From: Coenobita brevimanus
Taxonomy: Eukaryota; Arthropoda; Malacostraca; Decapoda; Coenobitidae
NCBI GenBank assembly: GCA_032717465.1
Contig: CM064658.1
Span: forward strand, 4,399,501-4,463,500
Reading direction: 5' to 3'
DNA: 64,000 bases
A program made the translations under genes and the position numbers. The notes under the pieces are model-generated. The model did no database searches. It saw only the letters and a program-made list of their open reading frames with translations, and was not told where the DNA came from. Shown here piece by piece: positions 1 through 11,372 of this stretch. Each line of letters starts with the position of its first letter. Positions within the stretch are counted from its first letter, which is position 1.

Positions 1-42
1 GAGTGCAGTGACAAGTCTGCAAGGCAAAGAAGGGGGACTCAC

Positions 43-155
43 TTGCTGATTCCTCCCACACTGGACTTTCTCACCCGCCAAGGCGGATTGATCACTGTCT
101 TCGGAGGGTTCTTGTGCCCCACCAAGTCCAAACCGCACTCTCTACTTTAACCATA
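43..155 (-). other. Exon-like segment, minus strand, with consensus donor
   Basis: Read on the minus strand, about 35 codons stay open (charged and proline-rich, with the stretch NPPKTVINPPWRVRK) and end exactly at AA|gtgagt, a consensus donor. The upstream acceptor is not clear: a stop codon lies just before the open stretch and the only nearby AG is poorly supported. It could be an internal exon or a chance open frame. I do not recognise the protein. Confidence 0.2.
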
Positions 156-159
156 CATC

Positions 160-3100
160 GTCTCGTCACACCTGGCATGCTATCAGTGGCATTATTACTG
201 GCATATTGTTGGTAAGTGATGGTCAGTAAGCCCCTTCTCTCTCTCACACAAGTAACCCAAAGAAGTTGTTTCTTAAGGCGTACATCCTCCCATCATCGTG
301 TAATTTATTTCATCATCGCATTTCTAGGATAAATGGAAATAATTTGTACGGGACTATGTTGTTGACATACACTCTCTCTTGTGATAATTTATGACTCCCT
401 TCACCGTGACTGTTCCGGACACTCCTGCAAGGGATGGAGAGAGTGGGATGAGAGTGCATGACATCATTTAAGAGCAGATAAAGACTGGGATATGTACTGC
501 TGTTTTCTTTTAATGAATGGACACTTATGGGAAAAGGTAGACATTACATGTCCTCTCTTTTCCCAGTTTTGACTGTATTTTGATAGATGCTGGAAAAGTG
601 TGGGACGAGTACAAGTTGTAGGCTTGGACGTTGATGCATTGTTTCAGTACGTTTTGACTCAGAGTGGTGAATTATTGCATTTTATGTTACTATAACCTTG
701 ATTCATGCATGTCTGAATCAGATAACCACAGTCATTGATTAAGTACAGTGACACGATCCCACAGCAGATTTTGAGTTTTGCATATACATAATCATTGTCA
801 ACAAAGTTCAGTGACTGTCAGTTGTTAAAACTGCAGCCAAGTTGAATGTCAAATCACAATTTTAAAATCTAGTCAAATGAAGGTGCCTAGAGTTTGATGG
901 AGAGGGATCTTGAGAGTTAAAGGTCAGCCAGAATATTTACAAATGGAGCAATTTTCAAAAAGTCTACTGTTGTCTCAAGATTTCCCTTCCTCCTCCTCTG
1001 GTACAATGTTGGTGATGAAGAAGCCATAGTTAAAGATTGTTTTGGTCAGCAGTGGATGGAAACGGATCTGTCAGCAGTACAGCAGTGATTCATCAGGCTC
1101 ACGGTAACATCCACCTGAGCATGCCTGTCTGCCAAGTGGCAATTTTGTCAGATATCCACATAATTTACAAAGAAATTGTGCAGTTACCATATATTAAATT
1201 GTGGCGCTAGTGGACAGGTATGCTGAGAGAGCCGAATCATTTTCAAAACACAGTTGTATGTAATTGTGTGTTCTGTGTTGTAAGGTCTATGGAGGTATGG
1301 GTAAGGCTTGTCGTGAATGGAACCGCACCTCAACTCATTATAAAAGTGTGTAATTTAGTGAAGCAGATACACTATACTCCTTGATTGTATGCTGGCCAAT
1401 ACTTCAGGCTCTTCCTCACATTTGGGGCAGAGAGCCTGAATTATCGTAGCATGTAAGGAAGTTGTGTTTGTGTGGATGCTTGTGTGTATGCATGTGTGTG
1501 TTTGACAGGGGAAGCATAAAAAGATAAAAAAACAAACAAACAAACCCACATTTGCTTAGTAGTTAAACTGGCAACTGCTGGACAGCTACTCTTCTGCCAA
1601 GCATTATGTTGCCAATTCCCTCCCCTTACCTGAATTACATGTTGTTTTGTTATGTTCTAGCCAACACAGTGAACAAACTTCCAAATTAACTGTGATTAGT
1701 AGGATTGAGTGTTTGGTTTTTGGCTGAAGTATCCCTTCACTGTTTGAATTATGATGCTGATGCTTGTATATTCTTTTGAGGACAAGTTCCACAATTCTGT
1801 TGCATGTACTATATATATGATGTCATGTATTGTAATCCCTATGAACGATTTTGTGGGACATTCCTTACATCATTATTTGTTTACTCAAATGCAGACCTCC
1901 TTGTAAGTGATAACCCAGTCGTCTAACACCTTGACACACACACATTGCATCTTTATTATTTCTGGGTAATAATCTTGTATACAGAAGCATGATCCTAACC
2001 CACATGCCCCTGTCACACCCCACCAACTCACTCTGCCCTCTCTGTCATAACTCCACCTTATATGCTGTGTCTATTACCCTCTTCCTAATCCATTTTAATG
2101 CCCATCCTCCCACCCTGCCATAGGTAGAAAAAGGGAAAAAAAAAAAAATCTTTCCCTTACCTGTATTTTGTTATTCAAGGTAACATCTTCTCCTCTCCAT
2201 CATTGGTTTATTTGTGTGAATGTTCAGTGACCGGTTGAGTTGTATTTTGCGTGGTGGTCTGTGTGAACCTGTGGGATAAAATTCTTTGTCATACAGCCAG
2301 AGTTTAACTTCACAGTGTTTTTAGTTCCAACTTAACATCACTGCTTTGATGTGAAATGGCCATCACTATGTTAAGCATGCTTTTTAACAGTTTTTCTATA
2401 CAACAGAAAGCTTAAGACAGCCTATAATCAAAACTGAAGTGATATTGGGAGCATTGCAGTATTCCCTTCACATGCAGATTTTCCCATACAGAGAGACAGT
2501 TCCATTAATATGACGTACCATTTAGCAGAAACATTGTGGAACCAAGCCCCATTTTCTTGTATAAAGTTATAACAGGCAGTACTTGTTTAACATCTTTGAC
2601 CACTTTGGACAAAATATTTTCACAAATAACTGATGCTTGTGCTTATGGCTCTTGGATGAAAGATTCCAAGCACAGAAAAATAAAATAAATATTCCCAGAA
2701 TGATTGATCACTGAATCATGAGTAGCTGTTAGTGAAAATAACCATGTAAAAAAATTAGCAAACTCACATCTTGTAATGCATTATGTTCAAGGAGTTGGAA
2801 TTTCTTTTAGTGAGAGGTTTGCTACAGTATTTTTAACCAATTCATTACAATAATGTAATTTATTTTATAATTTTGTAATGCTGCCTCCAAATAATTTTAT
2901 ATGAGAAATGTCTTGCAGAGCAGGGGTTAAAAAATAATAGCACAGTAAGGCACCAGGTTTCATACCTATTAGTGACCGTGAAATGTTCCGCCAAAGTTGA
3001 TTCCGCAAAAGTTGGTGCATTGACCATATGGGAAATTAGCTGATAGGAACCAGGCCCATTAGAAAACTCACCCCCCAAGGTATATCCTACTTTAAATACA

Positions 3101-3230
3101 TCCTAGAGTTACCTGAAATGTCGTGATTAACACTTAAATCATCAAGTAACATTAAATTAACAGTAAAATGTAAATCATAAAATACTCTTAAATATAGTAT
3201 CGGTATCTACAGTACTGTATGAGCAATATT
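160..3230. other. Unassigned AT-rich sequence
   Basis: I see no gene, RNA or repeat that I can name. The short frames here have no domain, signal or splice support. The only local simple-sequence features are an A-run near 2140 and a TG-rich patch near 1470-1505. It is probably intronic or intergenic. Confidence 0.5.
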
Positions 3231-3232
3231 AC

Positions 3233-3346
3233 TTACACATGCAACACACGCACACTTGCCGGAAAGACCAGGGTGAAGGACTTAATGGACTCGATGCTAA
3301 AGGGTATCCAAGGCCTTCTGCCATGATTTTTTAATTCATCATGCTT

Positions 3347-3379
<33 letters not shown>

Positions 3380-3745
3380 CTGTAGGCATGTTGGCTTTCC
3401 CTTTACCGCCTTCTGTTCCAGGTTCACGCTTTCTTACACCATTTCCACCATCACTAGGTCCACCTCTGGCTCCACTTGAAGCACAAGATGACATATTTCC
3501 ATCAAGTACAAATCAAGGACGCAAGAGTGTAACACTGAACCTGCAGGTGCACTGAACACATGCAGGAAACATGCTGAAACTGAGTGTTGGTGTTGGCGTT
3601 GCCATGGCGAGAATCTGAAAGTTGTGTTGCCAGAGGGCACGAAAGTGCATTTTTTAGTCTTGAATGTGCAATCACAGGAATATTTGATGGCTGCTGCCAA
3701 AGCGCGATTTTGCCAATCTGGATGCCGTGAAACCTGATGCCTCAC
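3233..3745 (-). other. Two adjacent minus-strand open frames around a poly(T) run
   Basis: Minus-strand frames of 103 codons (3745 to 3434) and 64 codons (3427 to 3233) sit end to end; the second crosses the poly(T) as a lysine run. The second frame ends beside a GTAAGT donor-like site. Neither frame matches a family I know and there is no convincing acceptor. The A-run on the minus strand could mark a retroposed transcript. Function unknown; coding status doubtful. Confidence 0.15.
3350..3379. repeat. (T)30 mononucleotide run
   Basis: Thirty uninterrupted T residues on the + strand. Similar runs occur at 13687-13713 (T) and 15614-15634 (A). Confidence 0.95.
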
Positions 3746-6090
3746 TGTACTGTAATTATTAAAATTCTCATAAGGCCAAATAAGCTAGTTCTGTGATAGG
3801 AAAAATAAAATGAAGTCCTCAGGCTAAAATGGATATTAGTGAATGGAAACTTTGGTTTTAGGCAGTCTCTTTATGGGACCTTTTGTATCCTCATTCTGAG
3901 GAATTCTTTCGATTATGCCTGCCTAGGTTTTGCCAGATGTGTATACTACTTCCATTCTGGAGCACAAAAGAATGGGTACCCTTCAGAATATGTCAGCTGA
4001 GCAAAGTGGGCTATTCTGTCATCTATTTCTCAGTTACTGGTAGGGATCTAGTAATGTGCTTCAGCTGAATGGGTGAAATAATATTAAAATATGAAATATG
4101 ACAGATTATATAATTTACTGAAAGAGCTGCCCATGGTGCAGTAATGCAAGCAACATGGTGAATTATAGGAAGAGTCAGGTATAAGTGAAACTGAGAAAAG
4201 TTTCTCCCAGATATTTCAGTATATACAGTATAATGGAAACTCTGAGTGACTAAGCATTCAAGTTAATAATGTAACATTTTATTTTAATATGATCAAAATA
4301 TAGACATATGATTATTGTAATGTATATGCATTACATTACCGGTACTTCAAAACTCATCATCCAGTTTCAGAATGTAATGCAGCAAGAGTTTTTTATATAT
4401 TATTTACTTACTTGTCCCTGACTTCATCAGTTACATAGATATAATTTCGAGTAAGTGGTTATTGTATTATTATGATTATTATGTATTAGTATTATTTTTA
4501 AAAAAAATTTCTCTTGCTGCTGATCAGTAGTAACTGATCTTTAGCATGAAGCTCAGTTGGTGACTGGAAGAACTCGTTGAATTCATAGCTACAGGAAATG
4601 CAGGACCAGTGTCACACTGCTGTTAGGTAGCCTTTAATACTCTTCAGGATTTTTAAATCTCAAGATAGTATATATACTTTTTTAGTTCATGTAAGTTTTG
4701 TTATAACTGTTTTTACCTTCACATTTCAGTGGAGGGAATAAAACATTTGTTACTGCAGCTGTGAACAAACCATAACTTTTGTTGTTGTTGCAGTGGAATG
4801 CAGAAATGTTGTTAGTAGCAGTGGGATGCAGAAATGTTGTTAGTATCTTACAGAAATTGATATCTGCTGTTACTTCAGTCTCTCTCCTACATATATCCCA
4901 CAAGGACTCACAAGCCACATGTGAATTATTATTTTGATCAGTTCTAGAGGAGCAACACCCTACTGAATAAGGAGGACTGGGAAAATAATATCGGGTACAC
5001 AAGCAAACTTCAAACGTTAATGTCCCTTTATGTTGCTACAGCAGGTGATTCTGGAACTAGTGTGGTGGCGCTTGTTAGATTAATGTAAATTGAGCACTTT
5101 TATACCGATGGATGAGATGTGGAAACACGGAGAAATGGCATTCACTTTTATAATACCACTTCCTGCAGTTTCAGAGTCAGCTACTGTGGTCCTGTTAATT
5201 GTGATCCAGTTTAGTTGGAACAATCAGTTTTTTAAATATATACATATATATAAAATGTTACAGCTTACGAAACATAAGAAAATAAATCAAAGCATGCATG
5301 AATACATCCCCTCCTCCCCTGTTGTTACTGCAGCTACCCTGGTGGTGTGAGTTTGGTTGTGTACCCTGGGGTGTTTTACCACTATTAAAGGGCTGCTCAT
5401 TCTACATGCTTGTTCCATTATTTCCCAGTAGTTCCAACCTTAACTGAGATGACAACCATGAGTCTTTGTGTATTTTACCAAAGATCATCTCTATAGTAAT
5501 GTAAAACTTTACAGTTAAGACTTTTTCTTATTATCAAGTAGTGTACTTGTGATGGATTAACATGTAAAAAGTTACTCATTCGTGACTTATGGGTGGAGTG
5601 TCTGAGGCTTGCAAGGGCTGTAGTAAAGGAATGCAAGAGGCAGTGTGATAAAGCACTAGTTGGGTCAGCAAGCTCAAGATTCTCCGCCTATACATATTGT
5701 CTGATTGTACAGTTTCTGTGTGTATGGTATGATTGTGAGACAGTTTTTTATGTTTTTGTATAAAAATACAATACCATACGTTTTGAGCACACTCACATGC
5801 TTTTTGTATTGAACCAGTTAACATGGAAAATAAACTAAAAATGTATAGACGAAATACTGTAAAATTCCCCAACATAGATTTTTATGAAAAGGGGTGAAAA
5901 AACATTTGTGTACTAATAAAAGAAAAAAATTTGTCCAGTTTCCTTTGCCTTTTGAGGTGCAATGACTAAGGTAATGCTGTTTAGTAGTTGTAGGCAGGAT
6001 CAACTTTCTTATGCAAATCTGTACTGTATACAGTATAGGGTTTGTGTGAGTTTGTTACAGGTGTTCTTGCTAACATGGGCTGGAGTCATT
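3746..6090. other. Unassigned AT-rich sequence
   Basis: No recognisable gene or repeat family. A short imperfect tandem duplication of about 35 bp around the phrase 'gcagaaatgttgttagta' lies near 4796-4850. The 106-codon minus frame at 4682-5002 spans it and shows no protein features. Confidence 0.45.
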
Positions 6091-6093
6091 ATT

Positions 6094-6284
6094 GAAATTT
6101 AAGCAATGTTGGGTCTGGTTAGTACTTCGATGGGTGACCGCCTGGGAACACCAGATGCCGTTGGCATCCCTACGTATCAAGTGGGGTTGGTGGAGGATTA
6201 GTGCCCCTTACTGTAAAACAATTAACTCTGAGCCCTTGGCCACCCCGTTTGGGATACATGGCGTCTTGCAATGAATGAATGAAA
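6094..6284 (+). mobile_element. 5S-rRNA-derived SINE (SINE3-like), 5' truncated
   Basis: Bases 6094-6166 match the 3' two-thirds of animal 5S rRNA, from the A-box region (GAAATTTAAGCAATGTTGGG) through TTAGTACTTCGATGGGTGAC and CGCCTGGGAACACC to GCCGTTGGCAT, so the parts of the internal polymerase III promoter in this region (A box, intermediate element, C box) are recognisable. The first ~45 nt of 5S are missing. It is followed by ~110 bp unrelated to 5S that match, in the same orientation, the 3' part of the composite elements at 6781 and 8629 (GGTTGGTGGAGGRTTAGTGCC ... GGCCACCCC ... GGCAATR) and end in an (ATGA)n tail. A 5S head with a LINE-type tail is the defining architecture of 5S-derived SINEs. 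It is not a functional 5S gene. Confidence 0.8.
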
Positions 6285-6780
6285 TAATCAGTTCCTAGTC
6301 ATAACCATATTTTTGTGTTTTCCTAGAAGAAAAAAATGACACATATCTCCATATCTTTTGTTTCTTCTACAAAAAGTAAATCCTGCTTGTGGGAGAAAAA
6401 TTACCATTCAGCCTGCTATATATCGTTTTTGAAGGAAGAACAGGGAAAGGAGTGTGTGTGTGAGTATGACTATGATTGTGCATTGCTGTGTGGGAGCATG
6501 AATGTATGTAGCAAAGGGTAACAAGTATCTTGTAAAGCCTAGGGCTCCTCTCTTTCCATAAATATCTGCCACATAGTGTTTTCAATCCAAATTATCTTGG
6601 AAAAGCACAAAACTCAAAGTATCTTGAACTCAATGCACCACATAGGAAGTCTGAGCAGAGTTGACAACCCTCTCCCAATACCCAGTGCTAATTCATATCC
6701 TCTAACCATAGACCAGTTCTCACCATGAAACCAGGCTGAAGGTGGGCTCCTTCAGTTCGATATTATTATTGCTATTACTA

Positions 6781-7148
6781 TCTATCTGTCTATCTATTGC
6801 CAGAAGCCATAATCCCGTAAAGGGTGGCCATTTGTCTTTGAGTTATTTGTTTTATGGGGTGGGGCACTAACCCTCCACCAACCTACTTGTTGACTCATAG
6901 GGAGCATGGATGGTTTGGTTATATGGTTACCACCCAGCTTTGTAAATGGTTTCTTGGCTTACTGGAAACCATTTGGCTTGTCACTCAATGTAAAGCCACC
7001 TGTAGAGGAAAGCAATAAGAAGTGACAGGAAAGATGGGAGAAATAGGAAGAGAGGAGGGCAGGCACAGAAAAAGAATGATAAAGACTAAGGAAGAAGTAG
7101 GAAGCACTACATCAAGTAAGTGGATGATGGTCGCCACCACCTGCCACT
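6781..7148 (-). mobile_element. Composite SINE-like element, tail A, with 13-bp TSD
   Basis: Full-length minus-strand copy of the window's commonest short retroelement. In element orientation it has a pyrimidine-rich head ending in a TGGTTTCC...GGAAACCA inverted core and GGTGGTAACCATATAACC, then tail A (GGTTGGTGGAGGGTTAG ... GGCCACCCTTTACGGGATT ... TCTGGCAATAGATAGA) with a (GATA)n terminus. It is flanked by a perfect 13-bp target-site duplication, ATTGCTATTACTA, at 6768-6780 and 7149-7161. No coding capacity. The tail is the same as the 3' end of the LINE at 10590-11372, its likely mobiliser. Confidence 0.8.
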
Positions 7149-7161
7149 ATTGCTATTACTA

Positions 7162-7769
7162 CTGTCGGTAATACATCCTGGCATGCACTAGAGTTTATTC
7201 AGCCTGACAGAGCCCTTGTAATGAGGTTAGTGAAGACAAAGTCTAACCCTTACTGTTATAAATGTCTCTCCAGATCCAAATGAAACCTTCTGGAGCAGAC
7301 AAGAACTACAAATATTACTCTATGAACGGTTTTCTTAATGTCTGTATAGTAAAAGTAAGGTAGGTTACGGATAAAGCATACATCCTCTCAAGCCCACACT
7401 CGTCAGCTTCCATCCCCCTGGGGAGGGGGGGAGAAAGAATACTTCCCCAGTATCCCTGCTTGTCGTAAAAGGCGACTAAAAGGGGTCTTTTTGTCTCCAG
7501 TCTCTACCCTCATTGTTCTCTTCTTTTCTCTTCTGTCCCACCTCTCGTTGATATATCCTTGTTTAATCCAGCCTTCATTTTCTCTCCTATCAGTTTAGAC
7601 ACTTGGTTTTATGACATGGATAGTATTAGGACCTCCCCTTCAACTGACTTCTGACCCTCCCTCCCTGTACTTTAACACCATTTCATCAATCTGTCTTGTC
7701 AAGACCACTTCAGCGCCAGCCTTGTAGACCACAGGCATCCATCCTCCTCGAGGGGAAAAGGTAGGAATA
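7162..7769. other. Unassigned sequence with a short conserved-looking hairpin motif
   Basis: No gene is visible. Around 7460-7485 lies TGTCGTAAAAGGCGACTAAA, a small stem-loop (GTCG/CGAC) resembling a motif I associate with arthropod dispersed repeats; only one copy is in this window, so I do not assign it. The rest is C/T-rich. Confidence 0.35.
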
Positions 7770-8178
7770 TATGTACTGGTATATCCTTTTGTATACCCTG
7801 TTAGGCATAACCCTTTATGTACAAATTATAACTCGGTACTGTAATATCAGTATACCCCTTTGTGTATACCTTCTTATGCATACCTCATTATGTGTAAGAT
7901 ATAACCCATTGGTATACCTTGTGTGTACACTTTATTATGCATGCCTCATTATGCATAAGATATATATAACCCATTAATATTGGTATACCATTTGTGTATG
8001 CTTTCTTATGCATACTCTATTATGCGTAAGATATAATGGTATTATCAGTACATCTCTTTTATACCCTACTATGATTACCCCATTACGCATGTACTGTAAA
8101 TATATCTAGTAATATCGGAACACCCTTTTGTGTATATCCTGTTATGCATACCCCATTATGCATGATATAACCCAGTAC
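7770..8178. repeat. Degenerate AT-rich minisatellite, unit ~60-75 bp, about six copies
   Basis: Six diverged units each carry the order GTATAC..TTTGTGTATA, CTT(C/A)TTATGCATAC, C(T/C)(C/A)ATTATG(C/T)(A/G)TAAGATATAA. Copies begin near 7775, 7860, 7913, 7980, 8048 and 8118. Unit length varies through small indels. Non-coding. Confidence 0.8.
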
Positions 8179-8185
8179 GATCTGT

Positions 8186-8406
8186 AAGATGGAGAGTGAG
8201 AGACTGTTGAGGAGAGAGTATGTGAGTGAGGTGGAGGGAGGGGGAGGCTGAGGATGAGATGGAGGGATGGAGTGGAGAGGTATATGAGAGAAGGGGGTGT
8301 GAGCTGGGAGCAGGGCAGTGAAATGGCGGGAGACAGAGCGACATGGAGGCGATTTGTTTGTGGCCACCCCTTACAGGATTAAGGCGTCTGGCAATAGATA
8401 GACAGA
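8186..8406 (+). mobile_element. LINE 3' end (C-terminal coding remnant plus tail A)
   Basis: Translation gives fragments of a conserved LINE C-terminus (RPRMRWRDGVERYMREGGV ... GDRATWRRFVCGHPL), followed at once by tail A and a GATAGAC terminus. The same segment recurs at 11170-11372, 16796-16965 (minus), 48280-48480, 49430-49625 and 56090-56285. It is a 5'-truncated copy, as is usual for LINEs. Confidence 0.7.
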
Positions 8407-8463
8407 AGATCTGTGCCACCACCTAAAGGCATCTTCCTATAAGTACACATGTTTTGTGTTGCT

Positions 8464-8620
8464 TATAAAGGCCCCAACAAGCATGCGTCAGCTTTGGTCA
8501 CCTAATAGTGTCTCTCCACATTGCAGCCACTGCTCAGATCTCTGGCAGCCTTCCTCTTCAGTCCCTTATCCCTTAGTTCACGTTCATAGCATGTTGTATG
8601 TAATGTGTCCAGGCATCCCT
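8464..8620 (+). repeat. Dispersed repeat E, copy 1
   Basis: TATAAAGGCYCCAACA..TTGCAT..ATYRGCTTTGGTCACCTAAT..TCTGGCAGCCT is shared with 50768-50895 and 56858-56990. Nature unknown; at 50.6 kb it follows a tRNA-like promoter region, so it may be the body of a tRNA-derived SINE. The composite element at 8629 is inserted at the end of this copy. Confidence 0.6.
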
Positions 8621-8628
8621 AAATGGAT

Positions 8629-8991
8629 CTATTTATCTATTGCCAGACACCATAATCCCGCAAGGGGTGGCCGTTTGACTTTGAGTTATTTGTTTTACGG
8701 GGAGGGGCACTAACCCTCCACCAACCCACTTGTTGACACGTAGGGAGCACGTATGGTTTGGTTATATGGTTACCACCCAGCGTTGTAAATGGTTTCTTGG
8801 CTTACAGGAAACCATTTGGCTTGTCACTTAATGTAAAGCCACCTGTAAAGGAAAGAAAAGTAATAAGAAGTGACAGGAAAGATGGGAGAAATAGGAAGAG
8901 AGGAGGGCAGGCACAGAAAAAGAATGATAAAGGCTAAGGAAGAAGTAGGCAGCACTACATCGAGTGAGTGGATGATGGTCGCCACCACCTA
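8629..8991 (-). mobile_element. Composite SINE-like element, tail A, with 11-bp TSD
   Basis: Second full-length copy, closely similar to 6781-7148 along its whole length. It is flanked by perfect 11-bp direct repeats, CCTAAATGGAT, at 8618-8628 and 8992-9002, the signature of target-primed reverse transcription. It carries the inverted TGGTTTCT/AGGAAACCA core, the purine-rich (minus view: pyrimidine-rich) head and the (GATA)-type terminus. Non-coding. Confidence 0.8.
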
Positions 8992-9002
8992 CCTAAATGG
9001 AT

Positions 9003-9550
9003 GATTTATTTTATTTTTTATTTTTTTCTGTAAGCACTTTTTGTTAGGCATAATGAAAAAGTTATCCAAATTTCCAGCTTCTGATAGACAAATATATACA
9101 TACTGTAATTGAAATGAAATATTTATTGTTGAAAAAGGTACAGATTGCTTATAACAACAAAAGGTGGTGGGTCTTGCCACACACATACAACCATTACATT
9201 TACAAAATTACTGTACATAGTGATTGGACTTAGTGGGTGTGGCCACACTGTCATTTTTGGGTGTAGCCATATGTCCTATGATAAAAGTAAGTTAAACTAT
9301 ATTATGATAAAAGTAAGTTAAACTATACAGTATGTCATAAAATACAGAGGCATTCGTAAGATGTATTATATACAGGTGTAAGGGGTAGTATTAGAGTATT
9401 AAAGGAACACATTGAACATAACAGTACCAGCCCTGGCCAAAGGATATCATCGCCCTATTATGGTGGCTACAACACCCTCCACCACTATCACAACCACTGC
9501 ATTCTCTCTTTGTTTCAGGTCTTCACTTCCTTTTGTTGTACATATATTTT
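9003..9550. other. Unassigned AT-rich sequence
   Basis: No gene. It contains a 27-bp tandem pair (ATGATAAAAGTAAGTTAAAC twice, near 9278 and 9305) and a TGGGTGT(G/A)GCCA pair near 9236 and 9260. Confidence 0.4.
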
Positions 9551-9555
9551 ATATA

Positions 9556-10017
9556 CAGTCAAGTTGCCAAAGGTGTGGCTAATTGATTCTGGACCACACC
9601 CGTGCCATAGAAAACCGTGCCATACAAATAATTAAACCTATGGGAAAAATGGAATTTGGTTCTGGATGTTTGCCCAAAGTCCCCCTTTTCACCCCACTTT
9701 TTCCCCATTTTTCCCCACTTTACACATGCACACAATCAAGCAGTCAGTCAAAGCATGTATTACATGTAACATTAGGCAAAACAGGAGGGTGATCAGATAA
9801 CAAGCGGTCTGGTTACACACTGAGAGGGGTTTGAACGGCAGGCGAGGGCTGAGGTGCGCTCACCGGCTGCCAGGGGAATTTGCCCACACGTTTCAAACCT
9901 TGCCGTGCCCACGCTATAGGTATAGTTTATGCACGTGGTTCATTTTGGGGGGTCTGGCACCTTGCTGTGTCACAGAAAACCGTGGCATAGAAGCACACGC
10001 CATAGGCAACTTGACTG
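9556..10017. mobile_element. Tc1/mariner-like MITE, 462 bp, TA target duplication
   Basis: Terminal inverted repeats CAGTCAAGTTGCC (9556) and GGCAACTTGACTG (ending 10017) are perfect over 13 bp. They are flanked by TA at 9554-9555 and 10018-10019, the target duplication of the Tc1/mariner superfamily. Subterminal halves also match in inverted form (CATAGAAAACCGTG near 9608; CAGAAAACCGTGGCATAG near 9972). There is no transposase frame inside, so the element is non-autonomous. The two short open frames inside are incidental. Confidence 0.8.
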
Positions 10018-10375
10018 TATATTCTTCACTGGTACACAGTAGCACTTTGCTTACATTGGCATGAAGCGGTACATTTGTCAGCAACTATGGCTGGGTAACA
10101 TAAGGCACACACACCCTCTAGGATTACAATAAATCCAAAATTGGAAAAAATAAAATTAAAAAAAAAATGGTGGCAGCATTAATTTGAAACAGTTTTGAAA
10201 TAAGTGATGAAACAAAGTTTTTAATAACATACTTTTACCTTCAGTGCAGTGACGTTTTCTGAGCTTTTTTCTTACAAATTACATTTTATTCTGCTTAGAA
10301 AGTTCATAGTTTCACTACATTGTCTCATTCCATTTTTTTCTATGAAGATGTATTTTACTGCTTTTTTCTCCTCAG

Positions 10376-10450
10376 TCTGCATGTCCAACAGTGAAGGAAT
10401 GGACTGCCGAGTCTACAACCTTGCTTATAGCTCCTGGCAGTGCATATAAG
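10376..10450 (+). other. Exon-like segment, 75 bp
   Basis: A strong pyrimidine tract and AG acceptor (TTTTTTCTCCTCAG) precede 25 open codons that end at AAG|gtaaaa. The peptide begins SACPTVKEWTAESTT. The length is a multiple of three (phase 0-0). It lies upstream of the APC1-like exons on the same strand, and a V-x-EW pattern loosely recalls the APC1 region before them, but the match needs gaps and I do not assign it. Confidence 0.3.
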
Positions 10451-10589
10451 GTAAAAATTTTATGCGTTCTTGTTATAACAGTTTGAAAATTAGTGCCTTC
10501 TAAAAGCATCCTTTGAGTTTCACAAGTACAAGCACATGGGCTTCCATGTTAAGTTCATGCATGCACGCACGTGCACACACACACACACA

Positions 10590-11372
10590 TGGCAGCGTTT
10601 GGAAACTCCCTGTACTGTTATTTGCAGATGATACTGTGTTAAGTGGAGACGAAGGGGAGCTGCAAGGCTTGGCGGATGAGTTTGGGACAGTGTGTAAGAA
10701 ATGGACTCTAAACGTGAATGTAGGGAAGAATCAAGTTATGGTCTTTGAGAGAAGTGAAGTCAGTGAATTTACAGTGAGGTTGGATGAGGAGGAAATGGAA
10801 AATGTGAGTGCGTTTAAGTACTTGGGTAGTGTGATGAGTAAGGATGGAAGTTTAGAGGGTGAAGTGCTTGAAAGGGTACAACAAGGAAGAAAGGTTGCTG
10901 GTTCCTCGAAAGCAGTGATAAGAAACAGGGAAGTGAGCATGGAAGTGAAAAAGTTACTACATGACAGCATTGTGATACCAACTTTTAACATATGAAAGTG
11001 AAGCTTGGACCTGCAGTGGAAAGGAGTTATTGTATTTGAGAGGAGCATGAGGAGTCACATGGAAAGACAGGCTAACAAATGTGAAAGTAAAAGAGCATTG
11101 TGGTGTGGATGTGGATGTGACAGGAAGCGTCAGGAGAAACACATTGAGGTGGTTTGGCTATGTGGAGAGAATGGAGAGTGTATGTGTGGTGGAAGGGGGG
11201 AGAGGGAGGGGGAGGCCGAGGATGAGATGGAGGGATTGAGTGGAGAGGTACATGAGAGAGGGGGGTGTGAGCTGGGAGCAGGGCAATGAAATGGTGGGGG
11301 ATGGTGACATGGAGGTGATTTGTTTGTGGCAGCCCCATGCAGGATTAAGGTATCTGGCAATAGATAGATAGA
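10590..11372 (+). mobile_element. LINE fragment: RT active-site region to 3' tail A
   Basis: The frame opened at 10513 enters a reverse transcriptase segment at about 10597. LLFADDTVL (the FADD form of the YADD active-site box) starts at about 10616, followed by the typical LEEFGTVCKKWxLxVNVxKxxVM-like helix, the FKYLGSVMSKDGS motif, and an arrayed C-terminus (EVLERVQQGRKVAG). The frame stops near 10995. The rest is recognisable only across frameshifts: YESEAWTC, then RWFGYVERME and RPRMRWRD, then tail A with (GATA)n. Upstream RT motifs and the endonuclease are absent. This is a broken, 5'-truncated copy of the LINE whose tail also ends the short elements nearby. Confidence 0.8.

Noticed and set aside
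3434..3745. 103-codon minus frame as a gene
   Set aside because: No recognisable motif and unclear boundaries; listed only as an open frame of unknown status.
6094..6166. Functional 5S rRNA gene
   Set aside because: The first third is missing and the sequence runs straight into a SINE tail.
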